From: JBDREF01 sp043820045
GTDB taxonomy: Bacteria; Planctomycetota; Phycisphaerae; Sedimentisphaerales; Anaerobacaceae
DNA: 25,345 bases
Assembly: GCA_043820045.1 (NCBI GenBank)
Contig: JBDREF010000183.1
Coordinates: 1 to 25,345, forward strand
Direction: 5' to 3'
Shown here: positions 1 through 8,361 of the stretch, in pieces
How positions within the stretch are numbered: position 1 is the first letter of the stretch
Layout of the letters: every line of letters begins with the position of its first letter
Program-made: the position numbers and the translations under genes
The notes under the pieces: model-generated
Database searches by the model: none
What the model saw: the letters and a program-made list of their open reading frames with translations, nothing else
What the model was told of the DNA's origin: nothing

Positions 1-2
1 CC

Positions 3-326
3 GAACGGCCGGCTCATGCCCTTTTGGTCGTAGCGGTAGGATTTGTCGGCAGTCTCTTTATTCACCATTTCGGATTTCTCCGCATAGTCGATAGGAATCT
101 GAATAGAATTCTTCCAATGGAGGGCAAACGCTGCGTCTTTGCATTTATGCCCTGGAAGAGCTACGTTCTCATCGCCGTAATGATTGCATCGGGATTTCTG
201 CTTCGGCATTCGCCAATTCCGAAATTGTACTTATCGGTTCTATATATCGGAATCGGTTCGGCGTTAATTCTGTCGAGTGTACGATACCTGCGATACCTGA
301 TACTGACACTTAAAGGCAGGCGGTGA
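3..326 (+). CDS. Small multi-pass membrane protein, 5' end outside the window
   Basis: The reading frame is open to the left edge, so the true start is not visible; the first in-window start-like codon is a TTG at 24. The visible part has three hydrophobic segments separated by short basic loops: one at the N terminus (about residues 5-20 of the visible part), one around 'WKSYVLIAVMIASG' and one around 'YLSVLYIGIGSALILSS'. It ends in a basic RYLRYL...KGRR tail, as expected for an inner-membrane protein with a cytoplasmic C terminus. The segment 'MEGKRCVFAFMPWKSY' looks like a conserved motif of a small uncharacterised membrane family, but I cannot assign a function. No partner gene is visible because the upstream DNA is missing, and it is followed by 140 bp without a gene. 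Confidence 0.7.
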   Translation, partial: ERPAHALLVVAVGFVGSLFIHHFGFLRIVDRNLNRILPMEGKRCVFAFMPWKSYVLIAVMIASGFLLRHSPIPKLYLSVLYIGIGSALILSSVRYLRYLILTLKGRR

Positions 327-466
327 GATAGAGCGGGACTTGCTCCACCATAATCATCTCTTCAATCTCTGTGTCGGCAATTTTTCTCATACCATTTGCC
401 CATTAGAGAACGTCTCTATGAATAGACAGACAGAATGTCCTAGTAGCAAGAAAGGTTGGGATACGG

Positions 467-1027
467 ATGAAATCGAAACTCATTACATGCAGTTGCCGAT
501 GTGCAGCATTCACTATCGCACGACTATTCGTTCTTTCCTGTCTGTTAAACTGTGGTTGCGGGCGGCAAACAACTGCGTCGCAGCAGGTATCTTGCGATGG
601 TAAAGACCTGCAAAAAGAGATGATCGAGCACGTCATCGGAGCAAAGTTGCCGGAATCCGTAAAAAATTGCAGATATCATTCCAAGGACTACGGGATGGGA
701 CGTGGCACTGGCTGGGGGTACTTCGAGATATCCAGGAGGGATTTGCGGCGCCTGCTGGATACATCCGATCATCTGCCCGATGCATCCGAACTCGGGCAGC
801 GTTACGGCATCAGGTATAACATAGAACAATACCTGGAGCGAACGGGCGAAAGTATAGCCTGGTGGAAGCCTTTGATACTCCGGAGGCGTCAGTACGGTCA
901 GCACATCATAGACAGCGAGATTGTCAAAGGGGATTTGGGAATTCTCTTCCTTCCGCAGATCGACATCTGCGTCGGCGAGATACGAGATGATTGGATGGGA
1001 GTTTACCTTGTCTACAACTGCGGCTGA
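467..1027 (+). CDS. Secreted or lipid-anchored hypothetical protein
   Basis: This is a 186-residue protein of unknown family. Residues 1-31 form a signal-like stretch with basic residues, a hydrophobic core (ARLFVLSCLLN) and a cluster of cysteines (CGCG). The cysteines suggest a lipoprotein, but the context is not a clean lipobox because the residue before either Cys is unusual. The mature part is mixed alpha/beta in composition, with an Arg/Asp-rich middle (ISRRDLRRLLD) and a hydrophobic C-terminal segment with charged ends. The start is the ATG at 467, preceded by a weak purine-rich AAAGGTTGGG stretch. It sits alone between a membrane protein and the PQQ-propeller gene, with gaps of 140 and 185 bp, so operon membership is doubtful. 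I recognise no domain. Confidence 0.6.
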   Translation: MKSKLITCSCRCAAFTIARLFVLSCLLNCGCGRQTTASQQVSCDGKDLQKEMIEHVIGAKLPESVKNCRYHSKDYGMGRGTGWGYFEISRRDLRRLLDTSDHLPDASELGQRYGIRYNIEQYLERTGESIAWWKPLILRRRQYGQHIIDSEIVKGDLGILFLPQIDICVGEIRDDWMGVYLVYNCG

Positions 1028-1212
1028 GGGTACGCATCATTTCCGTTCGGTGGGGCGAGTTCCACCATAATCTTCTGGAAAACGCTTTCAAATTTCGTAA
1101 GAATCTTAAGAACCTGTCGCTGTTCGGACATGTAATTATGTTGTTAATCGGGGGTAGATGTGCGATATCGCATGTAAAACACGTTATGGAATTTGAAGGA
1201 AAGGGTTCGAGC

Positions 1213-2502
1213 ATGGTCAGGCAATCGATGATTCTTGTAGTTGCGGCATTTTCATTTTTGACTAACGGCCGGGCGGCGGGAGACTGGGCCGGTTTTCGCG
1301 GGCCGGGTGTGCGGGGCAGCAGCCCGGAGACGGACCTTGTCACTACCTGGAGCGAGACGGAGAACCTCAAATGGAAGACGCCGTTGCCGGGCCCCGGTTC
1401 GTCGAGCCCTATCGTCCGGGGCGATAAGGTCTTTGTGACCTGCTACTCCGGATACGGCGTGGACAAGGACAGTCCGGGCGACCCGAGCAATCTCAAACGT
1501 CACCTGCTGTGCATCAACGCTGCGGACGGCAAGGTCCTCTGGGACAAAGCCGTGCCCGCCGTGCTGCCGGAGATACCCTACAACGGCCGTATTCAAGAGC
1601 ACGGCTATGCCAGCCATACGCCAGCGACCGACGGGCACCGAATCTATGCGTTCTTCGGCAAGAGCGGCGTACTGGCATTTGACTTCCAGGGCAATCAGCT
1701 CTGGCAGCACGGTGTCGGCACCGACTCGGACAAGATGAAGTGGGGCTCTGCATCCAGCGTGACACTTTACGGCGATCTGGTGATTGTCAACGCCTGGGAC
1801 GAGAGCAAGACGCTCTATGCTCTGAACAAGAGTGACGGCGGGGAAGTGTGGAAGCAGGACCTCTCCGGCTCGGAGCTGACATTCAGCACGCCCGTTATGG
1901 CCGATCTCGGCGATGGAAAGCGCGAGCTAATCATGACGCTGCCCATGGAGGTATGGGGGCTCAATCCGGAAACGGGCCAGAAGCTGTGGTGGGTCAAAAC
2001 GACCATGAAAGGCCTTGTCACCGGCACGCCGGTCGTCATCGGCGAGAAGGCCTACGTCCATGGCGGTGGGCCCGATGCGCTGAGTTCGCTGTGCGTGCGT
2101 CTGGGCGGCAGGGGCGACGTCACCGATACGCACGTGCTCTGGTCGAACGCGCAAGCCGCCTCCGTGCCTTCGCCGACATACTGTGACGGTCTGTTTTACT
2201 GGGTGACGAACGACGGCAAGGCCTGCTGCCAGGACCCGGAGAACGGGCAGTTGAAGTACGAACAAACTCTGCCGGTAACCGGGCGGTTTGCAGTGTACGC
2301 TTCGGTCGTCAGTACGCCGCAGCGGCTGTACGCCGTAACGCGTACAGGCGGGACTTTCGTCTTGGCGACCGGACCTGCGTTCAACATAATCGCCCACAAC
2401 AAATTCGAATCCGACGAGAGCGATTTCAATGGTTCGCCGGCGATCGGCGGCGGCCGTATATTCCTGCGGTCGAATCGGTTCCTCTACTGTGTAGGCCGGT
2501 AG
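1213..2502 (+). CDS. Secreted PQQ-like beta-propeller repeat protein
   Basis: A 429-residue protein with an N-terminal signal peptide (MVRQSMILVVAAFSFL..GRAAG, cut near residue 22) and then a 'DWAGFRGPGVRG' opening typical of planctomycete secreted propellers. Repeats of the PQQ_2/BamB type follow: G-x-L/V-L/W units such as 'AADGKVLWDK', 'DFQGNQLWQHG', 'KSDGGEVWKQD' and 'NPETGQKLWWVK', spaced as in an 8-blade propeller. Members of this family act in the periplasm or at the outer membrane as scaffolds or dehydrogenase-like proteins. No PQQ-binding active-site residues can be confirmed, so enzymatic activity is not claimed. The frame is open back to 991, but I chose the ATG at 1213 because a GAAGGAAAGG ribosome-binding site ends 8 bases before it and the signal peptide starts there. 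Confidence 0.85.
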   Translation: MVRQSMILVVAAFSFLTNGRAAGDWAGFRGPGVRGSSPETDLVTTWSETENLKWKTPLPGPGSSSPIVRGDKVFVTCYSGYGVDKDSPGDPSNLKRHLLCINAADGKVLWDKAVPAVLPEIPYNGRIQEHGYASHTPATDGHRIYAFFGKSGVLAFDFQGNQLWQHGVGTDSDKMKWGSASSVTLYGDLVIVNAWDESKTLYALNKSDGGEVWKQDLSGSELTFSTPVMADLGDGKRELIMTLPMEVWGLNPETGQKLWWVKTTMKGLVTGTPVVIGEKAYVHGGGPDALSSLCVRLGGRGDVTDTHVLWSNAQAASVPSPTYCDGLFYWVTNDGKACCQDPENGQLKYEQTLPVTGRFAVYASVVSTPQRLYAVTRTGGTFVLATGPAFNIIAHNKFESDESDFNGSPAIGGGRIFLRSNRFLYCVGR

Positions 2503-2520
2503 GTCGCAGGTACGTGCACT

Positions 2521-3237
2521 ATGGCGAGTGATCGAGTACCGAACATCCGGAAGGAACTGAGGCGATTAGCAGACGAAGAAATCGCAGAGCATTCCCAAAG
2601 GTTCTTCAAGACCGGAAAAGGCCAGTACGGCGAAGGTGACAGGTTCCTGGGCATTCGGGTTCCGGTATTGAGGAAGACGGCGAGAGAGTACCGCGGGATT
2701 TCCGTCGAGGAAGCTTGCCGGCTGCTTAAGTCCAAATTCCACGAAGAACGCCTGTTAGCTCTTTTTCTCTTAGTGGATATTTTCAATAAGGCCGACGAGG
2801 AAGGCAGAAAGGCCGTATGCTCGCTGTATCTTGAGAACGCGAGGTTCGTAAACAACTGGGATCTGGTTGACTGCTCCGCCGAGCATATCCTCGGTGCGTA
2901 CCTTCGAGGGCGCGACAGGCGGCCGATTTATGATCTTGCCGTTTCCGGTATCCTGTGGGAACGGCGGATTGCAATCATGTCCACCTTTCACTTCATCAAG
3001 CACAACGAATTCGCCGACACGCTGAGAATTGCGAAGATTCTGTTGGCGGACAAAGAAGATCTGATCCACAAAGCGGTCGGCTGGATGCTACGAGAAATAG
3101 GCAAAAGAGACATCGAGGCAGAAGAGAAATTCCTGAAGAGACATTGCACGCACATGCCCCGGACTATGCTGAGGTATGCGATAGAAAAGTTTCCGGCGCT
3201 GAAGAGGCAGAAGTACCTGAAGGGTCAAGGGAAATAA
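2521..3237 (+). CDS. AlkD-like DNA alkylation repair glycosylase
   Basis: A 238-residue protein built of HEAT-like helical repeats, matching the DNA_alkylation (AlkC/AlkD) family in length. AlkD removes bulky or cationic N3- and N7-alkylated purines without flipping the base. In Bacillus cereus AlkD the key residues are Trp109, Asp113 and Trp187. Here the motif NNWDLVD supplies W113 and D117, and 'KAVGWMLREIGKRD' supplies W188, so the active surface appears complete. The opening segment, with 'FFKTGKGQYGEGDRFLGIRVP', is also typical of the family. The ATG at 2521 is 18 bp after the propeller stop, so the two may be cotranscribed, although their functions are unrelated. It is convergent with the lipoprotein gene downstream. 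Confidence 0.9.
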   Translation: MASDRVPNIRKELRRLADEEIAEHSQRFFKTGKGQYGEGDRFLGIRVPVLRKTAREYRGISVEEACRLLKSKFHEERLLALFLLVDIFNKADEEGRKAVCSLYLENARFVNNWDLVDCSAEHILGAYLRGRDRRPIYDLAVSGILWERRIAIMSTFHFIKHNEFADTLRIAKILLADKEDLIHKAVGWMLREIGKRDIEAEEKFLKRHCTHMPRTMLRYAIEKFPALKRQKYLKGQGK

Positions 3238-3282
3238 AGAGAACCGCCATTCGTTGTCTGACCCCTTTATTTCGGATTTTCC

Positions 3283-3804
3283 CTATCTGTCGCCGCCGGC
3301 CAGTTGGGGATGGTCTGTTTCTTCTGCCTGCTCGTGTTCGTAAACCGGAATGAATATGTACTTGCCGCTCTCATCCTGCAGTGCTCGGTACCCTATGGGT
3401 TTTCCCGGCGAGGCATTGTCACCGCCGGCCTTCGAATTCTGTGCAGATAACGTGCCGCGGTCGTCAGGGGCGGTCGTGCCGCCGTCGATAGCCCAGTATT
3501 CTTCGAAAGGCGCCGTCGCCCTTATTCGCCGTCTGTCCTTAGGCAGCGTGTTCGCATCCAGATATTCGTATCCCTTTGCCCGCATGCACAGGCCGGTGAG
3601 TGTGGCCGGCCGGAATCCTCTCGTCGCTGCGGCGCCGGCAGACGACTGCGACAGGCTGTACTCTTCGGCTTCGCTGACGCACTGGCGAAGATCGTATTCG
3701 CACTGTTCTGCGGTCCTGCCGGCCTGATAGAAACCGGGCATGGAGCACCCTGCAAAGGATAAGACCGCGGCAAGAATGACGATTGGAGTCATGAAATGTC
3801 TCAT
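3283..3804 (-). CDS. Small putative lipoprotein
   Basis: A 173-residue protein starting with a lipoprotein signal peptide, MRHFMTPIVILAAVLSFAGC, with the lipobox Cys at residue 20. The mature part has an early Cys pair (EQCEYDLRQC), a Ser/Ala-rich linker and a 'GLCMRAKGYEYLD' segment. The pattern of spaced Cys residues followed by CMxxKGY occurs in several families of small bacterial lipoproteins of unknown function. The C-terminal third is Gly/Asp/Glu-rich and probably disordered, ending in an acidic segment. The start has a GGTGG ribosome-binding site about 6 bases upstream. It is transcribed away from the sulfatase gene and converges with the alkD-like gene, with 45 bp between the stops. 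The role is unknown. Confidence 0.7.
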   Translation of the reverse strand: MRHFMTPIVILAAVLSFAGCSMPGFYQAGRTAEQCEYDLRQCVSEAEEYSLSQSSAGAAATRGFRPATLTGLCMRAKGYEYLDANTLPKDRRRIRATAPFEEYWAIDGGTTAPDDRGTLSAQNSKAGGDNASPGKPIGYRALQDESGKYIFIPVYEHEQAEETDHPQLAGGDR

Positions 3805-4155
3805 TTCTGAACCACCCTTCTGAAACCTGTCGGCATTTTACCGCGCACAGACAGTCTCCCCGGCGTTGCCGCCCTCACAAGGCGAAGGTCTGTGAGCAGC
3901 CGACTATTCGTGTCCGGAAAAGCTTGAAATGGCCTCCTGCGCGCTTTCCGCCAGCGCTCCTGTCGTGTCAACTGTACCATACTGACGCAGAAAGTCCACC
4001 AAAAAGACGGATGAGATAGGGCGGTCCGCACGCCGTGTAGATTTACTTGATAAACGGGTCGGCGGCGGGTATAGTATCGGCGGCCCGAAAGACGGGGCAG
4101 AAATGCAAAGTTGAAAGGCAGAATCGAGGCGCGAAGGTGAGCAGGGAATGATTCA
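3805..4155. other. Divergent intergenic region between lipoprotein and sulfatase genes
   Basis: This 351-bp stretch holds no credible gene. Its right half carries the promoter described at 4047-4075, and the last 20 bases hold the sulfatase ribosome-binding site (AGGGA, 9 bases before the ATG). The left half must contain the promoter of the leftward lipoprotein gene, but I could not pick out convincing -35/-10 boxes. The open frames that cover it are antisense extensions with no domain. Confidence 0.6.
4047..4075 (+). promoter_or_regulatory. Sigma70-type promoter for the sulfatase operon
   Basis: The boxes are TTGATA (4047-4052) and TATAGT (4070-4075), with 17 bases between them. Each box has one or two mismatches from the consensus and the spacing is optimal. 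Transcription would begin near 4082, giving a 5' leader of about 75 bases before the sulfatase ATG at 4156. Confidence 0.6.
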
Positions 4156-5649
4156 ATGAATAGACGTAAGTTCTTGAATACAATAGGCTTAGGCGCTGCG
4201 GCGACGGCTGTGCCGTGGTTGGTCGCAGCAGGAGCGCGGGCTGCGGCGGCCGGTAAGCCTAAGAAACGACTGAATTTCGTTTTCTTCCTCATAGACGACA
4301 TGGGCTGGACGGATCTGGGCTGCTACGGCAGCAGTTTCTACGAGACGCCGAACATCGACAGGCTGGCCGGCGAGGGGATGCGCTTCACCGATGCCTATGC
4401 GGCCTGTCCGGTCTGCTCGCCGACGCGGGCGAGTATCGTCGCGGGCAAGTACCCGGCCAGATTGGGAATCACGCAATGGATAGGCGGGCCGAACGAGCCG
4501 ACGCCGTATCGCCACTATCTGCCTCTGGAAGAGGTGACTATCGCGGAGGCATTGAAGGAGTCGGGGTATGCCACCGGCTTCGTCGGCAAGTGGCATCTGG
4601 CGACGAGGGACCCCGACCGGGCGAAGTACTATCCGGATAAGCAGGGGTTCGACGTGAACATCGGAGGCGATAACTCCGGCGCGCCGCCGACCTACTTCTG
4701 GCCGTACGAGAAGCAGAATCGCAGTCTGGAAACACTACCGCCGGGCGGGCAGGAAGGCGAATATCTGACGGACCGGCTGACGGACGAATCGCTGAAGTTC
4801 ATCGAGGCGAACAAGGACCGGCCGTTCCTGCTGTACCTTTCGCACTATGCGGTTCACACGCCGACAGAATCAAAGCAGGCGCTGACGGACAAATACAAAG
4901 CCAGGGCCGACAAGCTCCCCGCACCGGACGGGCCGAAATTCGTGACCGTCTATGGCCGGTACAGGACCAGGCAGGTTCAGGACAATCCGGTTTACGCCGG
5001 GATGGTGCAGAGCGTGGATGAAAGCGTCGGTCGCGTGATGAGCAAGCTGGAGGAGTTGGGCGTCGCGGACAATACGGCGGTCATATTCATGTCCGACAAC
5101 GGCGGGCTCTCGACGGTGCCGCGCGAGGGGCCGACGTGCAACCTGCCGCTGCGTGCGGGCAAAGGGTGGCTCTACGAAGGCGGGATTCGCGAGCCGATGA
5201 TTATCAAGTGGCCGGGCGTGGTCAAGCCGGGCAGTACTTGCGGCGAGCCGGTGACCAGCACGGATTTCTACCCGACGATGCTCCAGATGGCGGGCCTGCC
5301 GCTCAGGCCCAAGCAGCACGTTGATGGCGTGAGCCTGGTTGCTCTGCTTAAGGGCAACGGCAGGCCGAAGCGCGAGGCCATCTACTGGCACTATCCGCAC
5401 TACCACGGAAGCGGCAGCAAGCCCAGCGGAGCAATTCGAGCAGGCGATTATAAACTTATCGAATGGTACGAAGACAACAGTATCGAATTGTACAATCTCA
5501 AGGACGACTTGGGCGAAAAGGACGACATGGCCGGCAAGATGCCGGAGAAGGCGGCTGAACTTCGCGGATTGCTGCACCGATGGCTGAAGCAAACGAAGGC
5601 CGACGTGCCGACGCCCGAGCAGTTGAGGGAGTTTAATAAGAAGGCATAG
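4156..5649 (+). CDS. Tat-exported sulfatase (S1 family, formylglycine type)
   Basis: A 497-residue alkaline-phosphatase-fold sulfatase that hydrolyses sulfate esters, probably on polysaccharides in the periplasm. The N terminus (NRRKFLNTIGLGAAATAV...ARA) is a twin-arginine signal. Active-site features are visible. D47-D48 (LIDDMGW) are metal ligands. The signature CSPTR at residues 87-91 contains Cys87, which would be converted to formylglycine. GKWH (144-147) and SDNGG (313-317) supply further catalytic and metal-binding residues. The C-terminal subdomain 'GDYKLIEWYEDNSIELYNL' is typical of S1 sulfatases. Length is normal. The substrate cannot be read from sequence, but the GH28/GH49-like gene 23 bp downstream suggests a sulfated, possibly uronate-containing glycan. 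A maturase is not in the window. The start has an AGGGA site and a good upstream promoter. Confidence 0.93.
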   Translation: MNRRKFLNTIGLGAAATAVPWLVAAGARAAAAGKPKKRLNFVFFLIDDMGWTDLGCYGSSFYETPNIDRLAGEGMRFTDAYAACPVCSPTRASIVAGKYPARLGITQWIGGPNEPTPYRHYLPLEEVTIAEALKESGYATGFVGKWHLATRDPDRAKYYPDKQGFDVNIGGDNSGAPPTYFWPYEKQNRSLETLPPGGQEGEYLTDRLTDESLKFIEANKDRPFLLYLSHYAVHTPTESKQALTDKYKARADKLPAPDGPKFVTVYGRYRTRQVQDNPVYAGMVQSVDESVGRVMSKLEELGVADNTAVIFMSDNGGLSTVPREGPTCNLPLRAGKGWLYEGGIREPMIIKWPGVVKPGSTCGEPVTSTDFYPTMLQMAGLPLRPKQHVDGVSLVALLKGNGRPKREAIYWHYPHYHGSGSKPSGAIRAGDYKLIEWYEDNSIELYNLKDDLGEKDDMAGKMPEKAAELRGLLHRWLKQTKADVPTPEQLREFNKKA

Positions 5650-5672
5650 TCTGTGTGCCGTGAGGAAGTCGG

Positions 5673-7175
5673 ATGAAGGCAAACCGCATGGAAACAAAAA
5701 GAGCATCTCTTGCTGCGTTCGTAATGCTGGCTTATGCTGCGCTCGCTTGTTTCACGGCCGCTGTCATGGCTCAGGAAGCGACGGTAGTGACGTACGAAGC
5801 GCCGCAGGGTGCAGAAAAGGCCGAGGACTTTGTCGTGAAGGTCAACGGCCGGGAGATATTCGTTTACGATTCGCAAGTGGCGGCGTTCGCGTACTTTTCA
5901 TTCAGCGGCAAGGTGAGCGTAACAGTCACACCCGACGAAGATGTTGACAAGGTCGATATTAGGCCGAAGAGTCACGGTATTGCTCATTCGGTCGAAGGCA
6001 GGGCTGTTAGCTTCCAACTGGACCGGCCCTGCAACCTGAGTGTCGAGATAAACGGCGACATAAAACGGCCGTTGTTTCTTTTCGCCAATCCGCTCGAACA
6101 GGACCCGCCGAAACCGGGCGATGAGAACGTCCGCTACTTCGAGGGCGGCAAGATTCACGAGGCCGGTGAGATAAAAATCGAAAGCGGTCAGACGGTGTAC
6201 ATCGCCGGCGGCGCGATTGTCCGGGGCAGGATAAGGGCCGAAGGAGCCGAAAACGTGCGCGTGCTCGGCCGCGGCATTCTGGACGGTAGCGGCCGCGACT
6301 ACAAGACGCAAATGGTCAAACTATCCGGCTGCTCCAACGTGGAGCTGAACGGCATCATTGTCTTCAACAGCTACGGCTGGACCCTCGTGCCGGTCAAGTC
6401 GCAAAACTTGAGGTTCGCCAACGTCAAAGTCATCGGTTGGCGTGACAACGACGACGGCATCGACATCGTCGGCTGCACAAATCTGAGCGTCGAGAACTGC
6501 TTCCTCAGGACCAAAGATGACTGCATTGCCGTCAAGGCGTCTCCGGGTTATTTCGAAGAAGGCGAGAGCGGGCTGTGCGATGTCGAGAACGTGCGTGTGA
6601 TTGACTCGGTTCTTTGGAACGCCGAATGGGGCAATGCGATGGAAATCGGCTTCGAGCTTCAGACCCAGTCGATCAGGCAAATCCTGTTCGCCAACTGCGA
6701 CATAATTCACGTCGAGCGGGGCGGGACATTTACGATTCATAACGGCGATTTCGCCACGGTCGAGAACATACGCTTCGAAGATATCCGCGTCGAGGATTCG
6801 AGGGACAAGCTCATCGAATTCCGGGTGGGTCTGTCGATATACAGCGGCGACTGCCCGTGGGAACTCCACCGCCAGAACCCGCAGCGCAAGAGAAACCCGC
6901 TGGGCCAGTGGGTCGGCGTGGAAGGACAGAAGCAGACAGAGCACGCAGCCAAGCGCGGGCATATCCGGAACATTCACTTTAAGGACATCGCAGTAACCGG
7001 TTCGGAGCTTCCCAAATCCTACCTTATCGGATATGATGAAGCGCACTGCGTCGAAAACGTACTCATCGAGAACCTGCAATTTAACGGGCGGCGGATTTTG
7101 AGTGCTCAAGACGGCAACTTCACGGCCGAGACGGCGAGAAACGTGCAATTTGTCGCCTCGAGCGATATGAGATAG
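5673..7175 (+). CDS. Pectin-lyase-fold glycoside hydrolase (GH28/GH49-like)
   Basis: A 500-residue secreted protein. Residues 1-34 form a signal peptide ending MAQE. A beta-sandwich-like N-terminal domain (about 35-150) leads into a right-handed beta-helix beginning 'GQTVYIAGGAIVRGRI' and 'VRVLGRGILDGSG'. The clan GH-N acidic residues are present: D258-N-D-D-G-I-D264 and K-D282-D283-C. The GHG and RIK motifs of classical GH28 polygalacturonases are not seen, so GH49-like or another clan GH-N specificity is as likely as polygalacturonase. The start has a GAGGAAG site 5 bases before the ATG. It lies 23 bp after the sulfatase and is almost certainly in the same operon, pointing to breakdown of a sulfated acidic or alpha-linked glycan. 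The exact bond cleaved is unknown. Confidence 0.8.
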   Translation: MKANRMETKRASLAAFVMLAYAALACFTAAVMAQEATVVTYEAPQGAEKAEDFVVKVNGREIFVYDSQVAAFAYFSFSGKVSVTVTPDEDVDKVDIRPKSHGIAHSVEGRAVSFQLDRPCNLSVEINGDIKRPLFLFANPLEQDPPKPGDENVRYFEGGKIHEAGEIKIESGQTVYIAGGAIVRGRIRAEGAENVRVLGRGILDGSGRDYKTQMVKLSGCSNVELNGIIVFNSYGWTLVPVKSQNLRFANVKVIGWRDNDDGIDIVGCTNLSVENCFLRTKDDCIAVKASPGYFEEGESGLCDVENVRVIDSVLWNAEWGNAMEIGFELQTQSIRQILFANCDIIHVERGGTFTIHNGDFATVENIRFEDIRVEDSRDKLIEFRVGLSIYSGDCPWELHRQNPQRKRNPLGQWVGVEGQKQTEHAAKRGHIRNIHFKDIAVTGSELPKSYLIGYDEAHCVENVLIENLQFNGRRILSAQDGNFTAETARNVQFVASSDMR

Positions 7176-7242
7176 AAGGTTGGCAGGTCAAGAGCCTGCT
7201 TTTAGCAGAAGTAGTCAGCAAAGAAAGAGACGAAAGGAAGAA

Positions 7243-8328
7243 ATGGCAACGTATAATATTGCAGTTATGCCCGGTGACGGCACGGGGCCGGAAGTGACGG
7301 CAGAAGCAGTGAAGGTATTGAAAGCTGCTGCGGGTAAGTTCGATTTCAAGGTCAATCTGACCGACTTCGATTTCGGCGGCGAAAGATATAAGAGGACCGG
7401 CGAGACCCTTCCCGACAGCGCGGTGGAAGAGCTTCGCAAATTCGATGCGATCCTGTTAGGTGCGATCGGGCACCCGGACGTGGCGCCTGGAATCCTCGAA
7501 AAGGGCATCCTGCTCAAGGCCCGTTTCGCGCTGGACCAGTACATTAATCTGCGTCCGGTCAAGCTCTATCCGGGCGTCGAGACACCGTTGAAAGACAAGG
7601 GTCCGGAAGATATAGACTTCGTGGTCGTTCGCGAGAATACCGGCGATCTCTATACGGGTACGGGCGGCTTCACGATGAAAGGCACGCCGCAGGAAGTGGC
7701 AGTGCAGTCGGCGGTCTATACCCGCTTCCAGGTGGATCGCTGTCTGAAATACGCATTCGAGTACACGAGGAAGCACGGCAAGAAGGCGCGCGGCAGGGGC
7801 AACAAAAACACTCTCGCCTTGAGCGGCAAAACGAACGTGCTCACATATGTCTACGATTTGTGGGAGCGGGCCTTCCACGAGATGGGCAAGGCCGAGTATC
7901 CCGACATCGAAAGGGAGTACTACCACGTTGATGCGACGTGTATGTGGTTTGTGAAGAATCCGGAATGGTTCGATGTGATCGTGACCGGTAATATGTTCGG
8001 CGATATCATAACCGATCTCGGCGCGATGATTCAGGGCGGTATGGGTATCGCTGCCGGCGGCAATATCAACCCGGAAGGCGTCAGCATGTTCGAGCCTATC
8101 GGCGGAAGCGCTCCGAAATATACCGGCAAAGGCGTCATCAATCCGCTGGCGGCGATCTGCTCGGCACAGATGATGCTGGCGACTCTTGGCGAAGACGAGG
8201 CGTCGGACAAGATCGAGCAGGCCGTGATGTATGTCACCGCCAATAAGCTCAAATCGCTTGCAGCCGGCAAAATGGGATACTCGACCAGCCAGGTCGGCGA
8301 CCTCGTCGCAGAGAAAGTCGCCGGATAG
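7243..8328 (+). CDS. leuB: 3-isopropylmalate dehydrogenase (decarboxylating dehydrogenase family)
   Basis: A 361-residue cytoplasmic NAD-dependent enzyme that oxidises and decarboxylates 3-isopropylmalate in leucine synthesis. Family marks include 'GDGTGPEV' at the N terminus, 'VVRENTGDLYTG', the Lys of 'SGKTNVLTYVYDLW', the metal-binding Asp run in 'VDATCMWF...IVTGNMFGDIITD', and 'MFEPIGGSAPKYTGKG'. The canonical 'EPVHGSAPD' is altered to EPIGGSAPKY, so a sister activity such as homoisocitrate or tartrate dehydrogenase is not excluded. The frame is open back to 7180, but the ATG at 7243 is preceded by GAAAGGAAG and begins the conserved MATYNIAVMPGDG sequence. No other leu gene is nearby. It lies 67 bp after the glycosidase and 33 bp before the AlbA_2 gene on the same strand. 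Confidence 0.85.
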   Translation: MATYNIAVMPGDGTGPEVTAEAVKVLKAAAGKFDFKVNLTDFDFGGERYKRTGETLPDSAVEELRKFDAILLGAIGHPDVAPGILEKGILLKARFALDQYINLRPVKLYPGVETPLKDKGPEDIDFVVVRENTGDLYTGTGGFTMKGTPQEVAVQSAVYTRFQVDRCLKYAFEYTRKHGKKARGRGNKNTLALSGKTNVLTYVYDLWERAFHEMGKAEYPDIEREYYHVDATCMWFVKNPEWFDVIVTGNMFGDIITDLGAMIQGGMGIAAGGNINPEGVSMFEPIGGSAPKYTGKGVINPLAAICSAQMMLATLGEDEASDKIEQAVMYVTANKLKSLAAGKMGYSTSQVGDLVAEKVAG

Positions 8329-8361
8329 AGCTTGGTAAGAATACACACAAGGATAACCGGA

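Noticed and set aside
344..1072. 12-bp direct repeat TCCACCATAATC at 344-355 and 1061-1072 flanking the hypothetical protein gene
   Set aside because: About twenty 12-base repeats are expected by chance in 25 kb of random DNA, and no other mobile-element mark is present.
991..1212. N-terminal extension of the PQQ-propeller protein
   Set aside because: It would bury the signal peptide and lacks a ribosome-binding site, while the ATG at 1213 has one.
3238..3282. Bidirectional terminator between the alkD-like gene and the lipoprotein gene
   Set aside because: No stem with a T-run could be found on either strand.
7456..8346. 296-residue open frame antisense to leuB, and a similar one at 4870-5706 antisense to the sulfatase
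   Set aside because: Both shadow strongly conserved genes and show no domain or signal of their own.
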